Shown here piece by piece: positions 57,396-64,000 of a DNA stretch of 64,000 bases. The notes beneath the pieces were generated by a model, which worked only from the letters and a program-made list of their open reading frames with translations, was not told the DNA's origin and searched no databases. This DNA comes from Leptospira terpstrae serovar Hualin str. LT 11-33 = ATCC 700639. Its GTDB lineage: Bacteria > Spirochaetota > Leptospiria > Leptospirales > Leptospiraceae. The first letter of the stretch is position 1. The number at the start of each line of letters is the position of its first letter. Position numbers and translations under genes: made by a program. Location: assembly GCF_000332495.1 (NCBI RefSeq), contig NZ_AOGW02000010.1, positions 496,001 to 560,000 of the forward strand, read 5' to 3'.

Positions 57396-58050
57396 AAGTT
57401 TTTGTTTTTAATTCAGCCACTAAAAACAAAAATTCCGGCAAGTCCGTTGGATTTTCTCGAAAGAATACCCTTGGATTGGCTTCTTTAGAATTCAAATATA
57501 GATAACTTGAATTTTCCTTTCGGATGTATGCCCTGTCCAAATAATGATTGGTTTGGGAATAATGTAAAAAATCTTTCATTAGATCACTAATGGCAACATC
57601 ACCATCACTTTGTTTGTTGGTAGCTGCAAAAAATACGGAAGTAGTTTCCTTATCTTGTTTTTCCCAATGAAACTCGGTTGCCCAGTGGCCTTTTCCACCA
57701 AACTCCGTAAGAGCGGATGTTGCATCTGTAACCAAGTTTGGGATGAAGTCTTTGGATTCCCAAGGAACTCCTTTACCCAAAAAATTCACTTTGGCAAGGT
57801 AGGACTTCCAATGTTTGGACAACCCTTGGACTTGGAGTTTTGGCAAAGACAAGGTTTCTCGTAAAAAACCGCGCAAAGTTAGAAATCCAAGAAAACCTAA
57901 ATGCACTTGAGAAACAGATTGAAAATCCCAGACTTCTTCCTGTTTCAAGTGAGATAAAAACAAGGAATCCATGGCATAAAAGTCCTGGTGTTGGTAGGGG
58001 TAAAAAACGCCTGTAGATGAGGAAACTAAAGATCCGTCCGATCGATTCAC
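57379..58050 (-). CDS. Unknown protein
   Basis: A 223-residue protein with no signal peptide or membrane helix. The reading has clear coding style in its middle (ALTEFGGKGHWATEFHWEKQ, then TSVFFAATNKQSDGDVAIS) and end (NPTDLPEFLFLVAELKTK). I recognise no family. The GTG start is only a guess; an ATG at 57972 (MDSLFLSHLKQEE) is another candidate. It is separated from fadD by a terminator and converges with the LON gene, so it seems a single unit. Confidence 0.6.
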   Translation of the reverse strand: MNRSDGSLVSSSTGVFYPYQHQDFYAMDSLFLSHLKQEEVWDFQSVSQVHLGFLGFLTLRGFLRETLSLPKLQVQGLSKHWKSYLAKVNFLGKGVPWESKDFIPNLVTDATSALTEFGGKGHWATEFHWEKQDKETTSVFFAATNKQSDGDVAISDLMKDFLHYSQTNHYLDRAYIRKENSSYLYLNSKEANPRVFFRENPTDLPEFLFLVAELKTKTSTHSN

Positions 58051-58087
58051 AATAAGAGTATCGACTGGAGGTGAAAAACAGAAGAGT

Positions 58088-58113
58088 AAAAACCGCCCGC
58101 AGGGACGCGGGCG
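58088..58113 (-). terminator. Rho-independent terminator of fadD
   Basis: A perfect 7-bp GC stem, CGCCCGC (58094-58100) with GCGGGCG (58107-58113), has a 6-base loop. On the minus strand it is followed by GG and a T run (complement of 58088-58092). It lies 21 bases after the fadD stop. Confidence 0.9.
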
Positions 58114-58133
58114 ATCTAGAAATTTAACCTTTC

Positions 58134-60068
58134 TTAATCAGCAGCATACAAAGATGTGATTTTATCTTTGTATTTTTCTGTAATCAAGTGGCGTTTCATT
58201 TTGAATAAGTTTGTCAATTCATCACCCACTTCAAACGGTTTGGTAATGAGGATAAACGGAGTCACTTGTTCAAAAGACTTAAATCCAGTTTTGGTATTGT
58301 TTAAGGCTTTGATTTCCTTTTTGTAGAAATCTAACACTTTGGGGTGGTCAATGAGTTTCTGTTTGTCCGTCTCAGAAATTCCATTCTCTTTTGCCCATTC
58401 CGTCAATTTATCAAAATCTGGAACGACAAGGGCTCCCAAGTTTTTCTGATCTTGGCCAATGACCATACACTGTGCAATGAATGGAGATTCTGTGAGTTTG
58501 TCCTCAATCGGAACCGGCTCTACGTTTTCACCACCAAGAAGAACCACAGTGTCTTTCGCTCGGCCAGTAATGGTCAGGGTCTTTTTGAAATTGAACATTC
58601 CAATGTCACCTGTATCCATCCAACCGTCTTTCAGAACTTTTGCAGTGGTTTCCGGATTTTTGTAATATCCTTTCATCACTTGTGGTCCACGGATATGGAT
58701 CACACCACGAGCACCATACTTACCGGAAATTAATTTTTGGTTGGCATCCACATGAGTGAGAACCTTTCCTAAATCATCCCGAATCTGGACAGAAGTTTCC
58801 GGAGTGATTTGACCTACAGATCCTTGGACCAATTTTTTGAAAGTCCTAACAGATATGACCGGTGAAGTTTCCGTCATTCCATACCCTTCTAGTACGTTGA
58901 TTCCAATATCATTGAAGAAAGCATCTACATGTCGTTGTAAAGCGCCACCACCGGAAACAGAAGCTTTGAGCTCCCCACCAGTTGCTTCTCTAATTTTAGA
59001 AAGCACTACTAAATCCAGTAAGAAATAAGGGATCGCAAGGACAATGGCCAAAACCAAATAGTAAAATCCTTTGAAGAGAGAAACGATTGGGTTTCTTCCT
59101 ACATAATCTACTTGGTTTCCTTTCAAAAACCTTGTGGCAGCATTGAAATGTTTAGAGAAAAAATAGGCCAAATTGAAAAGACCGCGACGGATCGCTGGAG
59201 TTTGTTTTGGATCATTGATTCTAGTATAAATTCCGTTATAAATACTTTCCCAAAGTCTTGGAGCAGATGCCATAAACGTAGGTTTTGCCTTTTTCATGTC
59301 ATCACGAAGGTCACGGACGTTGGTGTAGTATGTAGCACAACCGGCAGCGATGGCTAAGTATTCAAATACTCTTTCGAAAACGTGCCAAACAGGAAGGATA
59401 GATAACATCCTTTCATCTTTTTTGATTTCGATCATGCTATTTAGAATTACAGACGTTTGGTGGATCATGTTGCTATGTTTCAACATAACCCCTTTTGGCA
59501 TCCCTGTAGTTCCTGAAGTGTAAATGATTGTAAAAAGATCATCAGGAGCAATGGCATTCATTCGCTCTTCCGCTTTTTTAGATCCTTTTGCTCTCAGGTC
59601 CTTACCTTTTTCAATCAAATCATAAAGTTTGAGGACACCCGTTGCTGTAGATTTTTTATCCATAACAATGAGAGTCTTAGCAAATTCCAATTGTGAGCGA
59701 TTCTTTTGGAATTTCTCGAGCATTTTATCATTCTCAAGAAAAACCACTTTTGCTTCACAATGATTTAGAATATAAGCAATTTCTGAATCGGTAATATCAG
59801 TTCCTCGCGGAACATCTGCTGCACCAGCCATTAGGATTCCATAATCGGAAACAATCCATTCCAATCGGTTATCGGCAAGCAGGGCAACATTCTCTTTCGC
59901 GGATACGCCCAAATCAATGAGAGCTTCTGCTAGGTTGATACCAAGATCATATACTTCTTGAAAAGTGACGGGTTTATAGGACTTAGATTCGTCTTTACTA
60001 ACGAACGCGGGGCGGTTCCCAAATTTTTCAGCACTCTGCTGGAAGAGTTCGGGCAAATTGGCTGGCAT
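58134..60068 (-). CDS. fadD: Long-chain acyl-CoA synthetase
   Basis: Activates fatty acids to acyl-CoA with ATP. The 644 residues have the P-loop [18 protein letters not shown], the A5 motif [11 protein letters not shown] and the [12 protein letters not shown] and [21 protein letters not shown]-terminal motifs. Leptospires live on long-chain fatty acids as carbon source, so this enzyme fits core metabolism. A hydrophobic stretch ([20 protein letters not shown], about residues 328-347) suggests membrane contact, as in eukaryote-like long-chain ACS. AAGGAG nine bases before the ATG; own terminator. Confidence 0.93.
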   Translation of the reverse strand: MPANLPELFQQSAEKFGNRPAFVSKDESKSYKPVTFQEVYDLGINLAEALIDLGVSAKENVALLADNRLEWIVSDYGILMAGAADVPRGTDITDSEIAYILNHCEAKVVFLENDKMLEKFQKNRSQLEFAKTLIVMDKKSTATGVLKLYDLIEKGKDLRAKGSKKAEERMNAIAPDDLFTIIYTSGTTGMPKGVMLKHSNMIHQTSVILNSMIEIKKDERMLSILPVWHVFERVFEYLAIAAGCATYYTNVRDLRDDMKKAKPTFMASAPRLWESIYNGIYTRINDPKQTPAIRRGLFNLAYFFSKHFNAATRFLKGNQVDYVGRNPIVSLFKGFYYLVLAIVLAIPYFLLDLVVLSKIREATGGELKASVSGGGALQRHVDAFFNDIGINVLEGYGMTETSPVISVRTFKKLVQGSVGQITPETSVQIRDDLGKVLTHVDANQKLISGKYGARGVIHIRGPQVMKGYYKNPETTAKVLKDGWMDTGDIGMFNFKKTLTITGRAKDTVVLLGGENVEPVPIEDKLTESPFIAQCMVIGQDQKNLGALVVPDFDKLTEWAKENGISETDKQKLIDHPKVLDFYKKEIKALNNTKTGFKSFEQVTPFILITKPFEVGDELTNLFKMKRHLITEKYKDKITSLYAAD

Positions 60069-60203
60069 TATTCTGACTCCTTTCTCAAAAGAAAACGTAA
60101 AAAGGTATCTTTAAGGGACTTTTTTAACGAACATGAGTCAAGACATTTTCAATCTTGTCATCGAAATCAATGGAAAATCAAAATGTTGTTTCGCATTGCA
60201 CAA

Positions 60204-60725
60204 TTATGGCAGTTCCGACGCAGCCCATACATGAGAGCGTATGACAAGCCCAGAAAGGTCCGATGAAGCAAGACCATACTGACGATAGACGATTTTACCA
60301 GACCGGTCAAATACAAGGAGGCATGGAATTCCCTCTACCTGATAAAAATCTGTCATTTTCCAGTCTTTATCTAGTAAGGTGGGATAATTCATTTTCAACC
60401 TTTCCCTATCTTTTTTTATTTTTTCTATGGGTTCTGTAGTATCAGTATTGATTCCGCGAAATACAAAATCCGTAGTCGAAACAGAAGCTTTCCACTGGTT
60501 GATAGTAGGAACTGCCTTGGCACAAGGTTCACACCAAGTAGCCCAAAAATCCAAAACAACGACTTTGCCTTGAAACGATTCCAATGATTCTTTCCCTCCC
60601 GCAAGTGTCGGAAGAGGTTCAGGATAAAAATCACTGACAGGACCTTCTGGTTTACAAAAAAGGAGAGATAGGATAAAGATAAGATAAAAGCTGGATCTAA
60701 GGTTCAAAAAAGCCTGGGTCATCAT
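60204..60725 (-). CDS. TlpA/ResA-like thioredoxin-fold lipoprotein
   Basis: A thiol-disulfide protein of about 173 residues. The active site WATWCEPCAKAVPTI carries C-x-x-C with Glu-Pro between. The N-terminus has a lipoprotein signal (FYLIFILSLLFC), so it should be membrane anchored in the periplasm, likely in reducing thiols for cytochrome maturation or similar. Two adjacent ATGs (60725 and 60722) are possible starts. The start lies two bases from the start of the divergent small gene, leaving no separate promoter space. Confidence 0.85.
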   Translation of the reverse strand: MMTQAFLNLRSSFYLIFILSLLFCKPEGPVSDFYPEPLPTLAGGKESLESFQGKVVVLDFWATWCEPCAKAVPTINQWKASVSTTDFVFRGINTDTTEPIEKIKKDRERLKMNYPTLLDKDWKMTDFYQVEGIPCLLVFDRSGKIVYRQYGLASSDLSGLVIRSHVWAASELP

Positions 60726-60727
60726 AT

Positions 60728-61123
60728 TTGAATTCACTGATTTATAATTACTTTTCCAATTTTGACGAATGGAATGAATACGTAAAGGGAAACTGGAACG
60801 GAAAAGGAATTTCTATGATTCCTTCCACAATCCAACCCTATGAAACCGGGGATGAAACAACCGTTATCTGGAAATCAAACGCAAAAGAAACCAAATCCCA
60901 TTTCAAACGCGGGAAATCCGAGTTTTCACTGACTTGGTTACTAGAATCAGAAGTCCTCTGCGACAAAATTAAACTTATCGCAAAAGATGCTGATTGGGAA
61001 TGTGAAATCCAAGCGATGACGAGAGATCGGTTTCATCTCCATGTTCTTCCGATTTCAGATAAGTCGAAAATTCTCTACTCTGGTGTTGTCACCAAAAAAA
61101 AGGGATTATTCTCCTTCCTCTAA
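60728..61123 (+). CDS. Small unknown protein divergent from the TlpA gene
   Basis: A 131-residue soluble protein: NSLIYNYFSNFDEWNEYVKG, then ETGDETTVIWKSNAKETKSH and SEFSLTWLLESEVLCDKIKL, with a beta-rich feel. I recognise no family. The TTG at 60728 has no clear ribosome-binding site; an ATG at 60815 has AAGGA six bases before it and would give 102 residues. The longer form reads more like protein. Its end overlaps the glycosyltransferase end by 18 bases on the opposite strand. Confidence 0.6.
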   Translation: MNSLIYNYFSNFDEWNEYVKGNWNGKGISMIPSTIQPYETGDETTVIWKSNAKETKSHFKRGKSEFSLTWLLESEVLCDKIKLIAKDADWECEIQAMTRDRFHLHVLPISDKSKILYSGVVTKKKGLFSFL

Positions 61124-62245
61124 AACTTTGCGAAATACCTCTTCGGTAATTTTTGCTGCCTTCTCCCAAGTAAACTCATCGATAGACAGTTGTTGTTGTG
61201 TTGGATGTTCAAAAAATTTTTTAATGGCTTCGGCCCAAAGTTTTGCATCTTCCTTGGTATGGTAAGGAAGATAAGTGACCCCATCTTTTCCAATTTCATG
61301 AAAGGTGGGGATATCCGAAACAATACAATGCAAACCATGGAAAATTGCTTCCACCATAGGAATTCCAAATCCCTCATATTTACTCGCAAAGGCAAATAAA
61401 CCGGCTCGTTTGTAGAGATGTTGCAGTTCCGAATCGGAAACAGAATCTAGGATATAAATGTCTTTGTATAATGCGCGTTCTTGTAATAATTCTTCTATAA
61501 ACTCAGGTGATTCCCAACCAATTTTTCCGACGATCACCCAAGGGCGGTAATGATGGGGGTCAAGTTTACGATATTCACGAAAAACATTGAGTAAAAAAGG
61601 ATAGTTTTTTCTTGGCTCAATCGTAGATACAGACAAAAGAAAATCAGTTCCTAAATCTTTCACTCTAACAGAAACTTTAGTTTCCAAAAGTTTTGTCATC
61701 TCCGTTTGATTCACTCCTGGATAAGACACACCCGTTTGATCTTCGGGGTATCCAAACTTACGACACATATCATCACTTGTTTGTTTGGAAATCGATAAAA
61801 TGAAACTGGATCGCCTAACAGAGTAACTTTGAAATAACCTTTGTTGGATTTTAGCAATCCACCGCATAGTTTCTGGGTATAAATATAATACTAAATCACA
61901 GTAAGTTAAAACAGCTCTTAAACTCCTTGGCAAAAAAGGAGGCAAAACTTGTTGGGAACCCCAAAACAAATCGAGTCTGTTTTTTAATAAATAAAGCGGA
62001 ATGTAGAGATTGTAATACAAACCTCCCTTCCATTTCAAAAATCCGCCTCCCGGTACAAAGCTAACATTGGGTAGATCCAAAACAGCCTTATGGTCTTCAT
62101 GTATGGGTAAATGTGAGAATAAAAAGAAATCATATTCCTCTTTATGAGGGAATGCTTTTAAAGTTTCGGCAATGAGCCTACCTACTCCGGATACCCTTGT
62201 CGACAATGGCCTTGCATCTAATCCAATCCGTTTGGTCCTTACCAT
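61106..62245 (-). CDS. Family 4 (GT-B) glycosyltransferase
   Basis: A 379-residue retaining glycosyltransferase. The N-terminal half starts RIGLDARPLSTRVSGVGRLI; the C-terminal half has the GT4 motif ASKYEGFGIPMVEA (E-x7-E type) and TIEPRKNYPFLL. It transfers a sugar in surface-polysaccharide or glycolipid synthesis; the substrates are unknown. The ATG overlaps the stop of the inositol-monophosphatase-family gene by seven bases (ATGGTAA), so the pair is co-translated. Confidence 0.88.
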   Translation of the reverse strand: MVRTKRIGLDARPLSTRVSGVGRLIAETLKAFPHKEEYDFFLFSHLPIHEDHKAVLDLPNVSFVPGGGFLKWKGGLYYNLYIPLYLLKNRLDLFWGSQQVLPPFLPRSLRAVLTYCDLVLYLYPETMRWIAKIQQRLFQSYSVRRSSFILSISKQTSDDMCRKFGYPEDQTGVSYPGVNQTEMTKLLETKVSVRVKDLGTDFLLSVSTIEPRKNYPFLLNVFREYRKLDPHHYRPWVIVGKIGWESPEFIEELLQERALYKDIYILDSVSDSELQHLYKRAGLFAFASKYEGFGIPMVEAIFHGLHCIVSDIPTFHEIGKDGVTYLPYHTKEDAKLWAEAIKKFFEHPTQQQLSIDEFTWEKAAKITEEVFRKVLEEGE

Positions 62246-63108
62246 CGTTCTTTTACCTTTAGAGATAATTGATGGAAATCAATTTTAGATTCCAAATAAT
62301 TGACAGCTGTTTTTTTCCCAGCAACTAAACCAAATGAAAGAGTTTGTGCTTGGTTGAATTGATATCCTTTGTCTTTCAATGGAAAACAAATAAAATTTTC
62401 TTCATCCAATAGAGCGATTCCCCCACAAATATCCCATTCATTCTTTGGTTTTAAAGATACAATGAGGTCAATAAAACCTGCAGAGAGTAGTCCTAATTTA
62501 TAGGCAATACTGCCCATGGAACGAATTTCAAAATCTTCATGCCAAAAGGCATCTGAAAATAAACCTTCTTTCATTTCCGATAAGGAGACAAGTAATATCG
62601 GTTTTGCTGCAACCGGCTTTGACTCCTCTAGCGGGTGTAATACGGAACTACTTTCAACAACTAAGGTTCTAAAATTTTCTTCCGTTGCAAATGGAGGTTG
62701 TAACTTTGCAAAAAAAGTATTTCGATTTTTGGAAAAAAACTCACCTGTAGCTGGATTAAAGATCACTCCCCAAATCGCTTCTCCGTTTCGAACAAGACCC
62801 AAACTTAAGGCAAACTGATCATTCTTTTTAACAAATTCGCGAGTTCCATCAATGGGATCTAAAATCCAAACCCATTCCTTGTCCAAACGTCTATTTGTAT
62901 CCGTTTTTTCCTCTGACAAAAAGCCATGACTAGGAAATCTTGCAGAGATTTTTTCAAAAAGGTACTCACTTGCAAATAAATCCGCTTCTGTTACTGGATC
63001 GTTCCCACCTTTGTCACGAATTTGAAAGTCCGTTTTATAAATGGAAAGGATTGAGTCTCCAACTGATAATACCCACCGCCAAACGTCCCTGAAATCTCTT
63101 TCTTCCAT
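62239..63108 (-). CDS. Inositol-monophosphatase-family phosphatase (CysQ/SuhB-like)
   Basis: A 289-residue Mg-dependent sugar-phosphatase-fold enzyme. The metal motifs are present: E in LSEEKTD, then WILDPIDGTREFVKKNDQFA, and the late NEWDICGGIALL (W-D). The REFV-K stretch is like CysQ (3'-phosphoadenosine 5'-phosphatase) but the substrate cannot be fixed. Its neighbour is a glycosyltransferase, so a sugar phosphate is also possible. Normal family length. Confidence 0.85.
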   Translation of the reverse strand: MEERDFRDVWRWVLSVGDSILSIYKTDFQIRDKGGNDPVTEADLFASEYLFEKISARFPSHGFLSEEKTDTNRRLDKEWVWILDPIDGTREFVKKNDQFALSLGLVRNGEAIWGVIFNPATGEFFSKNRNTFFAKLQPPFATEENFRTLVVESSSVLHPLEESKPVAAKPILLVSLSEMKEGLFSDAFWHEDFEIRSMGSIAYKLGLLSAGFIDLIVSLKPKNEWDICGGIALLDEENFICFPLKDKGYQFNQAQTLSFGLVAGKKTAVNYLESKIDFHQLSLKVKERW

Positions 63109-63126
63109 TCAGTCCTTATAGGAAAT

Positions 63127-63555
63127 CTAATTCTTTTTTTCTTCTTTATGAGCGTTTGAACCTAAATCCAAACCTTCCGGTTTTTCTAATACAATTTCTT
63201 CTGAAGGAGAAGTAACATATGTCTCGGGATCAACAGGAAATAGGTATTGAAAATAATAGTTTTTATATTTAACAAAAAATGTATTTGTTCCTTCTGGACG
63301 TTCCGTCTGTAAATCTTGGAATTTAAGTTCTTTTAGATCTTTTTTTGGATTTGCTAATCGTTTGGAAAGTGTACTACGAACTGAACTAACCATATTGGTT
63401 TCAAAATTCTTTTTTTTCTGCTCTTCCGTTAATTTTGGATTTCGAAGGTAATCTTCTAGTTTAGTAAACTCTTCCGCCAAACCGGAGTTTTGCTGTGCAA
63501 AAATAACCGTTACCGGAAACAATATAATTATACTTAATATCCAAAATCGTTTCAT
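63127..63555 (-). CDS. Small secreted protein of unknown function
   Basis: A signal peptide (FWILSIIILFPVTVIFAQQ, cleavage after A) and about 120 residues of mainly helical, Lys/Glu-rich mature protein (KLEDYLRNPKLTEEQKKKNF). No family recognised. I chose the ATG at 63555 because AGAGGA sits six bases before it; the ATG at 63561 lies too close to it. It lies between the helicase gene (13-base gap) and the phosphatase gene in one direction. Confidence 0.65.
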   Translation of the reverse strand: MKRFWILSIIILFPVTVIFAQQNSGLAEEFTKLEDYLRNPKLTEEQKKKNFETNMVSSVRSTLSKRLANPKKDLKELKFQDLQTERPEGTNTFFVKYKNYYFQYLFPVDPETYVTSPSEEIVLEKPEGLDLGSNAHKEEKKN

Positions 63556-63573
63556 AGTCATTCCTCTTCTAGT

Positions 63574-64000
63574 TCATGAAATTATCTCTAATGGTGTGTA
63601 TGCCAATAAGAATTTTTTATCCAAATGAGAACCAAATCTCACTTCTACCTTACGGTTATCTCCTGATCCTGAAATCGTTAAGATCCGCCCCTCCCCGTAA
63701 ACTTTATGACGTACTTTTGTCCCCACTTGGAAATTTCCATCCCCTGTCTTTGCAAGAACCGTTTCGAATTTTTCTTCCGATTTTTGAAATCTTTCGGCTC
63801 TTGGAGTAAATTCAGGCCTGCGCACCCCATAACGGTTTTCGGTAAACTCACCCTCCACAAATTCGCTAGGAAGTTCTTCCAAAAATTGAGAAGGCAGTCG
63901 GGCTTCGATTTCTCCAAACTTACGGGTGAACCGAGAAAAACTTATCTCTAAATTCTTTCGCGCCCGAGTGATGGCAACATAGGCAAGCCTTCTTTCTTCT
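63574..64000 (-). CDS. UvrD/PcrA-family DNA helicase, C-terminal part only
   Basis: Open to the right edge, so only about 142 C-terminal residues are visible. EERRLAYVAITRARKNLEIS is helicase motif VI of superfamily 1A. The end (VGTKVRHKVYGEGRILTISG, then VEVRFGSHLDKKFLLAYTPL) is the C-terminal Tudor-like domain of UvrD/PcrA that contacts RNA polymerase. It is a 3'-5' helicase for repair and replication. UvrD, PcrA and Rep cannot be told apart from this part. Confidence 0.88.
   Translation of the reverse strand, partial: EERRLAYVAITRARKNLEISFSRFTRKFGEIEARLPSQFLEELPSEFVEGEFTENRYGVRRPEFTPRAERFQKSEEKFETVLAKTGDGNFQVGTKVRHKVYGEGRILTISGSGDNRKVEVRFGSHLDKKFLLAYTPLEIIS

Overview
The window is about 38-40 % G+C by eye and looks like a Leptospira chromosome, probably from a free-living lineage. 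The basis is gene content and order rather than a database match: a Bacillus/Bacteroidetes-type succinate dehydrogenase, many short spirochaete-style lipoproteins, a coenzyme-B12-dependent ribonucleotide reductase, a complete type II secretion operon in a diderm, and a full LPS/Kdo/heptose set next to rpoN, HprK and HPr.

Layout. 1-7.4 kb: tail of a glycosyltransferase, sdhCAB on the minus strand, a lipoprotein, a SulP transporter fused to a beta-carbonic anhydrase, and a DoxX-like membrane protein. 7.6-14.1 kb is the accessory part: a lipoprotein, an internally deleted IS481-type element with both ends preserved (8269-8764), an NHL-type beta-propeller lipoprotein, an ArsR/SRPBCC pair with a palindromic operator candidate, a Baeyer-Villiger-type monooxygenase, an L,D-transpeptidase-like protein and tRNA-Asn. 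14.4-18.0 kb: nrdJ. 18.1-31.6 kb: one minus-strand operon reading lipoprotein, LysM/M23 peptidase, then gspC-D-E-F-G-H-I-J-K-L-M-N. 31.7-33.1 kb: comM on the plus strand.

33.1-56.7 kb is an almost gapless minus-strand run of 28 genes. In transcription order it holds heptose activation (rfaE1, rfaE2), pyrG and kdsA (CTP and Kdo), LPS export (lptC, lptA, lptB), regulation (rpoN, hprK, HPr, ntrY, ntrX), a divergent uracil-DNA-glycosylase-like protein, priA, fmt, a PASTA protein and rpe. It continues with rpsP-khpA-rimM-trmD-rplS-rnhB, a ylqG-position protein, ylqH, a degenerate HD-GYP protein, yraN and a small protein. The rpsP-to-ylqH part closely follows the Bacillus subtilis order. 56.8-64 kb: a LON-domain protein, an unknown protein, fadD, a TlpA-like lipoprotein, a glycosyltransferase, an inositol-monophosphatase-family protein, a secreted small protein and the C-terminus of a UvrD/PcrA helicase.

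I saw no CRISPR array, prophage or biosynthetic cluster. The points most worth checking are the deleted IS481 element with paired end repeats, rnhB without a standard start codon, two regulators and one DNA-repair-like protein that have lost signature catalytic residues, the lipoprotein LptC with an oversized LptA, and a SulP-carbonic anhydrase fusion that appears to be transcribed with almost no leader.
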